64,000 nucleotides of DNA, taken from contig CABUMH010000001.1 in NCBI GenBank assembly GCA_902492555.1, forward strand, positions 62,001 to 126,000, given 5' to 3'. The notes below the pieces were generated by a model, which worked only from the letters and a program-made list of their open reading frames with translations, did no database searches and had not been told where the DNA came from. Shown in pieces: positions 36,831-46,306 of the stretch. Numbering within the stretch: the first letter of the stretch is position 1; each line of letters opens with the position of its first letter. A program made the translations under genes and the position numbers. The stretch comes from Eisenbergiella sp900555195 (lineage in GTDB: Bacteria; Bacillota; Clostridia; Lachnospirales; Lachnospiraceae).

Positions 36831-37942
36831 TTATGCATCCGTTTTTCCCTTCCCCGGAAAAATCTGAGGAAACTGGACCAGATTAATCTGTCCAACGCTT
36901 TCCCATGTTTTTGTGGGTATCCCGCAGTGTTCCATCGCTTCCCGGTAGGTTATCCCATTATTTTTTATCTGCATCCCCCATTCATAGATCTTTCTATGGG
37001 CCGGGACGGGAGATATGGACAATCTCTGTATCCGGTTCGGCTCCTTCTCCATCTGGCAGCCAAATCCGCACAGGATACAGCCGGTCCGTTTCTCTGCTGT
37101 GGTATCCAGCCACCCGCCGCTTTTCCGGATCACGTTTCCATATACACTGCAGATCGGGATCCTGTTTTCCTCTTTGAAACGCAGCACATCCTGACGGGTC
37201 CAGAACGCAATGGGCTGGCTTTTTACGGTTGTGCCTTCATACACATTGCATCCGGTATGCCGGTACTGGTTTTTTCTCCGGAAGCTTTCGTCCTGCGTGA
37301 TCCCAATTACGGGATAGCAGCCCGTCCTTCTGCGATATCTCTGAAATGGTTCCGTCTTCAGTATCTTATAGCAGGCCGACGAGATATCGAACGTGGTAGC
37401 CTCTCTGTCCGCCAGATACTGCCATCTGGCCGCAAGCATTCCGAACTTTCCTCTTTCATCGCCATGAAGCAGATAATTCCGGTATCGTTCTCCCAGTTTC
37501 CCGTGCCGGAGCTTATGGATTTTATCCGCCGTATCCTTACTGAGGATCGGGAAGCCCTTTTCTTCACATACACGCTTAAAATTCCAGCCTTCCTTCGGAC
37601 GGATAATCTCAAAAACAATTTCAAGATCTGGAAATTCCGCTTTCAGCCACTCCGCATAGCGGCAGGTAAACGCCCGTACTTCCGGGAATTCCGTACCTGT
37701 ATCCGAGAAGACCAGACGCACCGGACCTTCCAGAGAATATTCCCGGTAAGTCTGGCAGACCAGGAAAGCCAGATGGTACTGTCCAGGCCGCCGCTGAAGG
37801 ATACATAGATTCTGCCGTCAAAGTAGCCATACCATTGATAAATCCGTTTTGCGGAAAAAGACGGTTTTAACCGGTATGGCTGGTATACCATGCTGTTATA
37901 TTCCCACTCCGGAAATTTCAAATCTTCATTCAATAAAAACAC
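36831..37942 (-). pseudogene. PAPS-reductase-like (adenine nucleotide alpha hydrolase) gene, frameshifted
   Basis: The first frame carries the PP-loop YVSFSGGLDSTI near residue 45. The rest continues in another frame as LVCQTYREYSLEGPVRLVFSDTGTEF..., through IGITQDESFRRKNQY, to the C-terminal zinc-binding RTGCILCGFGCQMEK. One base is missing near 37771-37775: ACCATCTGG stands where ACCATC-CTGG would keep the frame. The family includes PAPS reductases and DndC-like proteins that move sulfur or phosphate groups on elements. Either the gene is newly dead or this is a sequencing error. Confidence 0.75.
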
Positions 37943-37998
37943 GCTTCCGCTTCCTTTCTTTGAAAAAAGAGCGCTCTTTTCAGAACGCTCTTAAAAAA

Positions 37999-38601
37999 CT
38001 ACTGTTCTCTTTCCCACTTTTCCATAATGGAGATGTACTCTGTAAATGGCAGAAGACGCTCTATGCCTTTCTCTACGTTCTCTTTTGAGTTCCAATAACC
38101 TATTTCTGCAAATTCGTTGTCGGAGACAATAGTACCGTCTTCCGTGCGAAACATCAGAAGCCCTTCGTATTCGTATAGATAATACAGAAACCGGTCTGTT
38201 GCATAAACCAAATTGGCAATATTCCCCATGTTATATATAAAGTACGGGATAACCCGGTCACCGGTGATCGCCGGGTATTTTTTAAATTTATCCAGTGCCT
38301 TTTTCAGTACCGGCCAGATATCGTTCACGGTCAGCGTTCCTGTCTCATTGCGCGTTATCCTTCCGGCAACGTCCCTCAGCGCGTCAGTAGGAGTCTGCCG
38401 CTCCCCAAACCAGTTCACAGCTTTAATTACAAATGGTGATAGCACTCCATCCGTTTCTTTATACACATTATCAACTCTTATATCCTCCAGCATACACTCA
38501 AGCCATTTGCATCCCTTGTCTTTACGCGTCTTTTTATACCACGATATGTCCGCATCAAAGATGTAGTGTCCGCCCTCTAAAGTGATATCCAAAATTTTCA
38601 T
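37999..38601 (-). CDS. Hypothetical protein
   Basis: 200 residues, preceded by GGAGG. It begins MKILDITLEGGHYIFDADIS and ends ISIMEKWEREQ. No motif recognised. Base use agrees with the surrounding element operon. Confidence 0.55.
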   Translation of the reverse strand: MKILDITLEGGHYIFDADISWYKKTRKDKGCKWLECMLEDIRVDNVYKETDGVLSPFVIKAVNWFGERQTPTDALRDVAGRITRNETGTLTVNDIWPVLKKALDKFKKYPAITGDRVIPYFIYNMGNIANLVYATDRFLYYLYEYEGLLMFRTEDGTIVSDNEFAEIGYWNSKENVEKGIERLLPFTEYISIMEKWEREQ

Positions 38602-38680
38602 AATCAGTTTCCTCCTGTTTTTCTATATTGTTCTATGCAGATACATCCAGCCTTCCATCCGGCTGAGCAGGAAACAGGGA

Positions 38681-38950
38681 TTATCCCAGCGGCTGCATCC
38701 CTTCCAGAATCAGCTGTACCGCGAGGCGGAACCCATAAATAAATCCTTCCCGGTTCCGGAGAGCTTCCATCCGCCTGGTCTCCTCTTCCAGTTTTTCCAC
38801 CATGGCATAGCCTTCCTCCGTAAGCAGCTTTTTCAACTCCTCCCATATTTTATCAAGATTCTCCCTGATTTCCTCATACTCCGGGCCATGTCCGTTGATC
38901 CTTTCATCCGGATATAATTCTCCGCCATATAACTCTTCCAGTCTTCCCAT
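38681..38950 (-). CDS. DUF6809-like small protein
   Basis: 89 residues from ATG 38950 with GGAAAGGAG upstream. MGRLEELYGGELYPDERING then a helical, acidic body with FIYGFRLAVQLILEGM near the C-terminus match the DUF6809 pattern common in Lachnospiraceae elements. Function unknown. Confidence 0.65.
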   Translation of the reverse strand: MGRLEELYGGELYPDERINGHGPEYEEIRENLDKIWEELKKLLTEEGYAMVEKLEEETRRMEALRNREGFIYGFRLAVQLILEGMQPLG

Positions 38951-38999
38951 TCTGCTCTCCTTTCCACATAGCGTCTCTGCTGTCACTGTCCCAGGCGGT

Positions 39000-39923
39000 T
39001 TATTTTGGCCCTTTCAGAAGGGACAGCTTTCCCTCTTCCCAGACGTACATGCTGTTTGACAGCTCATTTTCCACATCTGCTCCCTCTTCCTGTCTTTCTC
39101 TCAGATACACAAGCGTTTTTTCCAGCAGCCTGTGGTCCTCTTCATGGATCAGCATCATCCGTTCCGTATTTAACGGAAAGAGGAAAATTTTTCTGCCAAA
39201 AAAGCTTTCAGCTCCTTTCATTACTTTTCTGTTCAGGACCGCCGCCGCTCCGAACAGGCGGTCTGCATATACCGCATACCACAGCTTCGGATTATAAAGA
39301 AACCCTTCCGTTTTTAACGGTTCTGTTTCCCTCAGCTGCGGTCCTTCCGGCCCCGGTATCAGCTCTCCTGCGGAGAAAACGCACTCTTCTTCCTGGAGGT
39401 TCTGATAGGCTGTCTGATACAGTTCCTCCTCCGTGACATTCCACATCTTTGCGATCAGTCTGGTCACGGCCGTGCTGCTGTCTGCATCTATCTTTATCTG
39501 ATACATAATACCAAGATCTATATGCTCCAGTTTTCTCCAGGGCACCCGCTGAAGCAGATGTCTGTTTTGATCTACATGGATCAGGCGGATCATAAGCTTT
39601 TCCTTCATCCGTTCCCAGCCCTGTTCTATTTCTTTTGCAGCCTTCTTATAGTTTTCCGGCAGTTCTGTCCGCCAGCCAGGCCAGTCTTCTACGATTTCCC
39701 GCAGGGTCCGGCCGCTCCGGTATTCTTCATATTCCTTTTCCGGATTCACAGATTTTCCAGCGCCGTCCCCTGCCCTGCGTACGCAGATCGTATCCGTTTC
39801 CATGTTATTTTTATAAGATTTTCCGATATCTTCGATGATATACTCCTCCGGATGTTCTTCATGCAGCAGGACATAGGTCCTCAGTTCTTTCATCAGTTCT
39901 TCCTTAAATTCTTCATATCTCAT
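39000..39923 (-). CDS. DUF5688-like protein
   Basis: 307 residues from ATG 39923 with GGAAAGGGA upstream. The body has VPWRKLEHIDLGIMYQIKID, GFLYNPKLWYAVYADRLFGA and FFGRKIFLFPLNTERMMLIH, as in DUF5688 proteins found in many Lachnospiraceae, often in several copies. Role unknown. It overlaps the upstream gene by 4 bases. Confidence 0.65.
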   Translation of the reverse strand: MRYEEFKEELMKELRTYVLLHEEHPEEYIIEDIGKSYKNNMETDTICVRRAGDGAGKSVNPEKEYEEYRSGRTLREIVEDWPGWRTELPENYKKAAKEIEQGWERMKEKLMIRLIHVDQNRHLLQRVPWRKLEHIDLGIMYQIKIDADSSTAVTRLIAKMWNVTEEELYQTAYQNLQEEECVFSAGELIPGPEGPQLRETEPLKTEGFLYNPKLWYAVYADRLFGAAAVLNRKVMKGAESFFGRKIFLFPLNTERMMLIHEEDHRLLEKTLVYLRERQEEGADVENELSNSMYVWEEGKLSLLKGPK

Positions 39924-40444
39924 TCGTCTTCCCTTTCCTTTCTGACCCATCTCCCATCCCGCCAGATACATCCGGTCAGCAGGTTCCGGATTTCCGGGCA
40001 GTCCGGGGGATTGTCAAAGCACTCTTCTTTCAGGTACAGACAGATATATCCGGGATAAAAGGGTTCCAGCGCTGCTTCTGTCAGCCTTCGAAGCTTCTCC
40101 GCAAGCCGGTCGATCTCGTTGATATCCTGACGTTCATAGGCAGCAGCGGAAATCTCTGACTGGATCCCCGATTCCTCGACCGCCCGGTAAACTGCGGCAG
40201 AAATCTCTTCGGCGTCACTTTTCAGGGGATAAAAACCATGAAATGCCGTTTCCGACACATACTCCGTCAGCAGGGCGCCGATCTCCCGGGACAATGCTTC
40301 ATAGCCTTTCCGGTATACCGTTTTCAACACCTGTCTGGGATACAGCTCCAGATTCCTGCGGAGCTTGTCCAGCCGTTCACACAGTATCTTTTTCAGTTCC
40401 ACTCTCCGGCTTTCCCGCGTTATCCTGTTCTGTATCTCTTCCAT
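39920..40444 (-). CDS. Hypothetical protein
   Basis: 174 residues with GAAAGGAGG before the ATG. A helical protein with many charged residues; near the C-terminus YICLYLKEECFDNPPDCPEI. No family recognised. Translationally coupled to the DUF5688 gene downstream. Confidence 0.55.
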   Translation of the reverse strand: MEEIQNRITRESRRVELKKILCERLDKLRRNLELYPRQVLKTVYRKGYEALSREIGALLTEYVSETAFHGFYPLKSDAEEISAAVYRAVEESGIQSEISAAAYERQDINEIDRLAEKLRRLTEAALEPFYPGYICLYLKEECFDNPPDCPEIRNLLTGCIWRDGRWVRKEREDE

Positions 40445-40525
40445 ACTTCCACCTCCTTTCCTGAAGCATTGACTGTAAAATCCGGCATTGGATTTGCCTT
40501 CAATGATGATGGCCTGCAGCCCGTG

Positions 40526-43500
40526 TCAGGAAACAATCTCCTGTTTTCCCCACCGGATACACAGCCGCCCTTCTTCATCTTCCTCTTTCCGCATCAGCAT
40601 GGACATCAGATCATAGTCCACGCCAAATTTCTCATAGACAGAATCCATATCGGCATCTTCTCCCTTCATAAAGCGGTTCAGCTTTTCCTTGGCAAGGATC
40701 ATCCGCATCAGGTTGGATTCCAACGTGCCGGCGTAGGTGATAAAATAGATTTCCTTCTGATTTTCGGAGGTATACCGGATGAACCGGAAATAAAACTGGC
40801 TCATCTGCGCATTGTTGTAATGCAATTCCGGAATGATTACCTTGTCCACGAATTCAAAATTGACGCTGGAAGGCAGGCTCTGCTGGGTGCATAAAAGGAT
40901 CCCGTTCCGGCTCTCCTGAAGGGTCTGCTTCAGATTCCGCCTCTGCGCAAAGGACATCTCTCCCGTTACGATAAACAGCGGCCTCTCCGGCAGGTACATC
41001 CGGATGGCTTTTTCATAGGACTTCAATACCGCTTTATGCCGCACGCCGACCGCTACGATCTCATCCTCCCAGCCGGCCGCAAGTTCCACGGCCGTCATTA
41101 CCTTAACCGGGATATCCCCTTCGTACTCTTCCACTGTATCCGGCGCGGCGCTGATACGCAGCAGCAGTACGATCTGCTGGATCAGCTTCATCATGCTGTC
41201 CTTCCTGTAGTTTCCGGTGGAAGTAAAATACCGTTCCCACATGCTGTTAAACTCATCCATGGCTTTCTGGTAAACCGCTCTTTCCTCCGGAGCCAGACGG
41301 ATCGTATACTGGTGGATGTTTTCAATATCCTTTCCGGATACTTCGGCAAATGTGCGCGTAATTACTGTCTTATCCAGGATTTCCCGGAGCACATCCGCAT
41401 TGTAAATATCCTGTGTCCACTGTTCCTGCCCAAATACGGTGATTTTGCAGGGCAGATGGCTTTCCGTGAACAGCTTATACCCTTTCTTATAGGCCGGGAT
41501 CGGCATCCCATAATATGGATTCTCACTTTCGGACAACCCTGGTTCCCCATCCCTTTTTTTCGAATACTTATATAGAGTTGTTGGCCAAGAAAGCATGTTA
41601 ACCGAATTGTTATACAGCAGTTCCAGCTGGGGGACGAATTCCCGGATGTTGTTCCGGGTGCTTGTCCCCGTCGTCAGAAGCTTCGCCCGGCAGCGCCGGA
41701 AGCACGCAAGCACCGCCTTTGTCCTCTGGCTGTCCGGATTTACTATCTCATCGCTCTCATCCAGCACCAGCTGTATTTTCTGGCCATGCCGCCTCACCCA
41801 TCTCTGAATCTGCTTTTTATATTTCACAACTGTATTCAGTGTCAGAAGGACAAAATCTCCCGGCCGGACTTTCTGCAGGTCTTTCAGCTTCCGCACAAAT
41901 CTATGGGAAAGTCCATAAGATGGCAGGACCAGCATCCAGTTATTCCGGATGGAGATCGCGGAAGAAACCACCCAGGTACTGTGCATGTGCTGCTGCTCCA
42001 TCCGGTACAGCCCTATGGCAATCCCGGCGAGGGTTTTCCCGCTTCCCTGCTCCCACTGCAGCATTTCGTACTTTTTCTGCAGCATCAGGTTGATGTCATG
42101 CCGCTGGATCTCATTCAGCCTGATCCATTCCATTTTTGTGCGGTCGAACAGGGTGAATTTCTCCAGCCATTTGGCGATCCGCTCTTCCTCTTTCATTTCC
42201 GCGAAAGGCGCTGACTGGCGGTCGTATTCCCTGCACTTCTTCCGAAGCAGTTTTGCATATGGGGGAAATAAATCTGTCTGATGTTTAAAAACCATATGAT
42301 AGAATGGATGATACTGTCCTCCGTTTATCCGGCAGTCCGGCTGATAAAGGCCGAAGTCACGTTTGATTATTTCCTGACGTTCTTTGATCGGATTACAGTT
42401 TTGACTTTTTAAGATTTGTTTGAGACAGGCGAGTACATCTTCTTTTTTGATTTTCTTTTTTTCCCATTCCTGGTATTCCATACCGGGCGGCTTTTTCTGC
42501 TTCTTAAACTGCTGCAGATACGCCACACATTCCACATACCTTTTCCTGGTTGCTGGATGTATTTTGATCTGATAAAGATATTTCTGGGTCTGATAGATAA
42601 ACGGATCTCCCGGATCCGCTGTTTCCAGGAAAATACTTGTCCGGTTCCTTTTCTGCCGTTCCCTGGCCGGCCGGAGATAATTTTCATAAAGCAGGCACGC
42701 TTCTTTCTTCAGGTCTGAATCTTCCTGGATGGTCCTTACGCTTTCCTGCGTATAAGAACTTTCCGGCAGCTTCACCCTTTTGCTCTTCTTCTGCCAGAAT
42801 TGCAGTTTGACCGCAAATTTTTCCACCCCATATCCGGAAAACATGGTTTCCGGAAGGTCCGCCTGGCAGAGAAAGGAATACCGTTCTTCCATCAGCCGGA
42901 TCGCATCCTGATCCATAAAGGAATCCGCCAGAAAAGATTCCGGCACGATAACCGCCAGGATTCCCAGCGGGACCAGCATTTCCGCCGCTATCAGACAGTA
43001 TCCCAGCTGTGAGGATACTTTCTTGTCCCCGTATTCCCAGGACAGATTGAACGGCGGGTTTCCTACCACGCAGTCGAAAAATACTCCCGGGCAGTATTCC
43101 CGGATGTCCTGATGCTCCAGATGGGCTTTGGGATACAGGAAACGGGCTATTTTACATGCATCTTCATCCATTTCACAGCCATAAAACTTTTCTTCGCTGG
43201 GACAGAAATTGATAAAATTCCCCATCCCGCAGGTCAGGTCTGCAATCCTGTCCTCTGTGGTCAGGCCCAGGCTGGAAAGGATCATCCGGCAGTACGCCGG
43301 AGGCGTAAAAAACTGTCCATCCTCCGCGTCCTTTTTGGCGCGGCTGTATTCCTGGTAGCTGTCATAATCTTTTCTGCTCAGCCCATGCAGGCCGCCTTTG
43401 CCGGTATATGCGTTATAGATCTCCTCCGGCGTAATCTCTGAGCTGGCGGCCTTTTTGCTGCTTACCAGGTACAATGCCTTCGCATTCAGCGTTTTTCTCT

Positions 43501-43540
43501 GATCCACTGTCAGGTTAAGAGCCTGATCCTGATATTTCAT
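40526..43540 (-). CDS. N6-adenine methylase fused to SNF2-type helicase
   Basis: 1004 residues from ATG 43540, preceded by AAGAGGAAGAGG. The methylase half has motif I ADLTCGMGNF and motif IV VVGNPPFNLSW. The helicase half has Walker A EQGSGKT, motif II VLDESDEI, motif III TTGTSTRN, and a C-terminal RecA lobe with FYFRFIRYTSENQKEIYFIT. Similar fusions on phages and elements act in DNA modification and anti-restriction (for example DarB-type proteins), protecting entering DNA. This one is shorter than those, and has no separate specificity protein. Confidence 0.78.
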   Translation of the reverse strand: MKYQDQALNLTVDQRKTLNAKALYLVSSKKAASSEITPEEIYNAYTGKGGLHGLSRKDYDSYQEYSRAKKDAEDGQFFTPPAYCRMILSSLGLTTEDRIADLTCGMGNFINFCPSEEKFYGCEMDEDACKIARFLYPKAHLEHQDIREYCPGVFFDCVVGNPPFNLSWEYGDKKVSSQLGYCLIAAEMLVPLGILAVIVPESFLADSFMDQDAIRLMEERYSFLCQADLPETMFSGYGVEKFAVKLQFWQKKSKRVKLPESSYTQESVRTIQEDSDLKKEACLLYENYLRPARERQKRNRTSIFLETADPGDPFIYQTQKYLYQIKIHPATRKRYVECVAYLQQFKKQKKPPGMEYQEWEKKKIKKEDVLACLKQILKSQNCNPIKERQEIIKRDFGLYQPDCRINGGQYHPFYHMVFKHQTDLFPPYAKLLRKKCREYDRQSAPFAEMKEEERIAKWLEKFTLFDRTKMEWIRLNEIQRHDINLMLQKKYEMLQWEQGSGKTLAGIAIGLYRMEQQHMHSTWVVSSAISIRNNWMLVLPSYGLSHRFVRKLKDLQKVRPGDFVLLTLNTVVKYKKQIQRWVRRHGQKIQLVLDESDEIVNPDSQRTKAVLACFRRCRAKLLTTGTSTRNNIREFVPQLELLYNNSVNMLSWPTTLYKYSKKRDGEPGLSESENPYYGMPIPAYKKGYKLFTESHLPCKITVFGQEQWTQDIYNADVLREILDKTVITRTFAEVSGKDIENIHQYTIRLAPEERAVYQKAMDEFNSMWERYFTSTGNYRKDSMMKLIQQIVLLLRISAAPDTVEEYEGDIPVKVMTAVELAAGWEDEIVAVGVRHKAVLKSYEKAIRMYLPERPLFIVTGEMSFAQRRNLKQTLQESRNGILLCTQQSLPSSVNFEFVDKVIIPELHYNNAQMSQFYFRFIRYTSENQKEIYFITYAGTLESNLMRMILAKEKLNRFMKGEDADMDSVYEKFGVDYDLMSMLMRKEEDEEGRLCIRWGKQEIVS

Positions 43541-44438
43541 TTTCCTCTTCCTCTTCTTCTGATGTGAGCCCGCTTTCCTGTAATAAATATTCTGCCACAA
43601 ACTGATCCAGGAATCTGCCCTCCCGAAAACGGATGTCCACGCGCCCATTTTTATACAGTTTCATTGACTGAACTTTTTTACAATCGGGAAAGGGGATTTC
43701 ACTGTTCTTCAGCCTGTACTGAGAAATAACTTCCGCAATGGACAGGGGCAGTCTAAAATCATTCCGTTCATAATGGGCAACGCCTTCCAGAATTGCCGCC
43801 ATGGGTTCCCATAATTTCCATTCGGGAGAACCCAGCCATTCGCTGCAGCTGGCCCCATCTGTAAAAATCAGGCAGCTTCCTCTTTTTTCATATCCCAGCT
43901 CTCCCCTGTAATTTTTTGCGCTTTTGCGGCATCTGCTTTTCAATTCGTATTCCGCCTGTTCCCGCAGGCTCTTTCCGGAAAACTGCAGAAAAATCTGGTC
44001 AACGATTTCCCCATACTGAAGAATCCTTCTTTCCGCCGGCTTCGTTTCATCCAAATTTCCGTCTGTTCCAGACATGGTATAAGACAAGGCATTGCTGATT
44101 TTTTCTTTCTCAATGGTCACATGGTAACGGGAACTGATTTCATTCACAATCTGACTGATTAATATCCCGTTCAGCTGGTCCAGATGCTCCCGAAGGATTC
44201 TGGAAGAGATCCGTTTTCCCACTCCCAGATAAGGGGACGGTTTCCTTTCCTCATCCGTCTCCGGCAGACATTCCTTCTGCCTGTTACACACACCTTCCCA
44301 TTCCGAAAGCAGGGTTGTATAATCCCTGACAGCCGCTTCATATGCCATCTGATTCTGCTCGCAGTATTGGATATCTGATTCGGTCAGCTGCTCCATACCG
44401 CAAATCTTTACCTCTTCAAATTTTTCCAGGATACTCAT
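43515..44438 (-). CDS. Hypothetical protein upstream of the methylase-helicase
   Basis: 307 residues from ATG 44438 with AAAGGAAG upstream. No motif recognised; it ends with a run of nine glutamates or near so (SEEEEEENE) that overlaps the next start by 26 bases. The middle contains FTDGASCSEWLGSPEWKLWE. The tight coupling suggests a partner of the methylase-helicase. Confidence 0.5.
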   Translation of the reverse strand: MSILEKFEEVKICGMEQLTESDIQYCEQNQMAYEAAVRDYTTLLSEWEGVCNRQKECLPETDEERKPSPYLGVGKRISSRILREHLDQLNGILISQIVNEISSRYHVTIEKEKISNALSYTMSGTDGNLDETKPAERRILQYGEIVDQIFLQFSGKSLREQAEYELKSRCRKSAKNYRGELGYEKRGSCLIFTDGASCSEWLGSPEWKLWEPMAAILEGVAHYERNDFRLPLSIAEVISQYRLKNSEIPFPDCKKVQSMKLYKNGRVDIRFREGRFLDQFVAEYLLQESGLTSEEEEEENEISGSGS

Positions 44439-44514
44439 TTTCTTCCTTTCCATAAAAACACTTCCGGCAGACTGTGTTACAGTCTGCCGGCAATCCCTTT
44501 TCCTGTTTCTGATC

Positions 44515-44778
44515 CTATGCCGCGCATTTTGTGGTCTGATATTCCACAAAACCGGCTAATGAATAGAAATACGGTTCGAGACTGATATGGTAAAACGAAT
44601 TCTCCGTCTCAAAGTACACCGCCCTGTCATCCTGTTTCCGGATAGCAACCACTCTGGATGTGCGGTACAGCTTCCCTCCTGTATGTATAATCGCGCACCT
44701 GCCAACCGCCAAAGGTTTCAGCAGGCTTCCCCTTAATACAATACTCCGTTTCTTTTTTTCTGATTTTGACTGTTCCAT
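44515..44778 (-). CDS. Small hypothetical protein
   Basis: 87 residues from ATG 44778 with GAAGGGAG upstream. A lysine-rich start, then an SH3-like beta run: GRCAIIHTGGKLYRTSRVVA, DDRAVYFETENSFYHISLEP. Its stop is followed by a CGGCAGACTGT...ACAGTCTGCCG hairpin near 44465-44490. Function unknown. Confidence 0.5.
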   Translation of the reverse strand: MEQSKSEKKKRSIVLRGSLLKPLAVGRCAIIHTGGKLYRTSRVVAIRKQDDRAVYFETENSFYHISLEPYFYSLAGFVEYQTTKCAA

Positions 44779-44876
44779 TTCTTTTTTCTCCCTTCGCTGC
44801 ACATCTGTATTTTGTGCCAGAGATTCTCTGCTGGAATACAACAGAGAATCCCTGGTTGCTTCTACGTCATAATTTT

Positions 44877-45395
44877 TTACGCCGCATTTTGTAGGGGCCG
44901 AAGCACTTTCCTGATTTGTTCCACATCTTTCCTGATGCGGGACGGGGTGCGTTTCTGCATCTGCGCAATCTCCTTCAGATGATACCCTTTTCCTTTCAGG
45001 GACAGGATTTCCCTCTGCTCTTTCGTAAGCTTTCCGGCGCAGTCCATTAACAGCATCCGCCTCTCCAGCCTTCCGATCCAGTCAACCGGATCCACAAGCC
45101 TTTCTGCTGCTGTCGTGCCTGCGTATTTCTGGTCCAGACTGATCACAGTTCCCTGTCTCTTCTCCCGGTTCAGTTTTTTCCTGTAATTTCCCACACTGGA
45201 ACGCATGCATCCCCATGCGATTGTGGAAAACTGGTATCTTCGCAGGTCTTCTTCCGTCCAGTAACGTCTTACCGCGCGCAGATAGCCCGGGATGACCACG
45301 TCGTAATATTCCTCCCGTGACAGCCTGTTTTTCCGCAGGAACCGGTAGACCAGGCCATGATGGAGTGCTGCATACAGCCGCTCTTCATTGGTCAG
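44877..45395 (-). CDS. Sigma-70-like factor without a standard start
   Basis: The protein-like frame runs from about 45395. Its first residues are TNEERLYAALHHGLVYRFLR, like sigma region 2, and it ends with the region 4 helix-turn-helix TKEQREILSLKGKGYHLKEI AQMQ. A GTG at 45299 would remove all of region 2. Upstream of it no ATG, GTG or TTG stands in frame; the AAGGAGG site lies before ATT CTT ATC AAA CTG. A CTG or ATT start, or a start-codon mutation, must be assumed. Regulator of element genes by inference. Confidence 0.55.
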   Translation of the reverse strand: MTNEERLYAALHHGLVYRFLRKNRLSREEYYDVVIPGYLRAVRRYWTEEDLRRYQFSTIAWGCMRSSVGNYRKKLNREKRQGTVISLDQKYAGTTAAERLVDPVDWIGRLERRMLLMDCAGKLTKEQREILSLKGKGYHLKEIAQMQKRTPSRIRKDVEQIRKVLRPLQNAA

Positions 45396-45418
45396 TTTGA
45401 TAAGAATCCCTCCTTCCG

Positions 45419-46231
45419 TCAGGCGGGAAGCGCTTCCCGGTCCCCGTCGATCTCATAGGGCTGGATGTTGCTTCCCCGAAATTCTGCCGTTTCGTACTCG
45501 CATCCATCCCCGGTTTGCTGAAGATTATTAACGCGGTCATCAAGGATCAGCTTCAGCTGCTCTTTGAATTGTCCTGCAAAGGCCCGGATTTTCTCCAGCT
45601 CCTCACCGGTAAAGTCATGGATCAGCTTAAATGTTGCCACGCTATAGGATTCTTTTCCGTTCGGAATCTTCTTCAATCCGATTTCTATTACGCTGCCCCA
45701 GGATGTACGTCTCCTGAAAAGGAATGCCTGTCTAAAAAACTCTTTCCAGGGTTTGAGGCTCGTCGGGGGGAGATTCAGTACCATCGGCATGGAATCCCCG
45801 CTCCTTAACAGATAAAGGGATCTCATATTTTTACATGCTTTCCCCGATCCGTTTGATGCCGTACCATACTGGTTCAGGGCGCATCCCCTGCATACGCCTC
45901 CTGGAGAGCCATATCCCATCTTCCCATCTACAGATGAACAGAGCGGCTTTGCATTTTCGTCGTATTCTTCTCCGTCTTCCCAATACACATTAGAGTCATG
46001 GTGATGGAGCACTACGACTGTAAGCGACTGCTCATAATCGGGATGCTCCGGATCACCAGATGGCAGCTCAAACTGCTGGACGCCACCGGAAGGAATTTTG
46101 ATCCGCTGGAATCCCAGGCTCATACCATCCACATCCGCTCCCAACTCCTCTGCTGAAAATTCTCCCGCTGCTTCCGAGGCATCCATCATAGGGATCAGGA
46201 ATCTTTCTTCGTTCATTTCTCTTCTCTGCAT
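45419..46231 (-). CDS. Hypothetical DNA-metabolism protein with cysteine cluster
   Basis: 270 residues. QSLTVVVLHHHDSNVYWEDG, then CSSVDGKMGYGSPGGVCRGC and GSGKACKNMRSLYLL. Such a beta-rich protein with a C...C-x2-C...C zinc pattern is common in element operons, possibly a single-strand-binding protein. The start could also be six residues in, at 46216. Role inferred from place only. Confidence 0.5.
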   Translation of the reverse strand: MQRREMNEERFLIPMMDASEAAGEFSAEELGADVDGMSLGFQRIKIPSGGVQQFELPSGDPEHPDYEQSLTVVVLHHHDSNVYWEDGEEYDENAKPLCSSVDGKMGYGSPGGVCRGCALNQYGTASNGSGKACKNMRSLYLLRSGDSMPMVLNLPPTSLKPWKEFFRQAFLFRRRTSWGSVIEIGLKKIPNGKESYSVATFKLIHDFTGEELEKIRAFAGQFKEQLKLILDDRVNNLQQTGDGCEYETAEFRGSNIQPYEIDGDREALPA

Positions 46232-46306
46232 AATTTCCTCTTCTTTCCGCCGGATTTCCGGCTTTGTCTTTTATCAGGATGACGTGTTACTGCCTTCATG
46301 CTGCGC

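Noticed and set aside
40238..40894. 218-codon plus-strand frame
   Set aside because: Antisense to the methylase-helicase and its neighbour; composition of a shadow frame.
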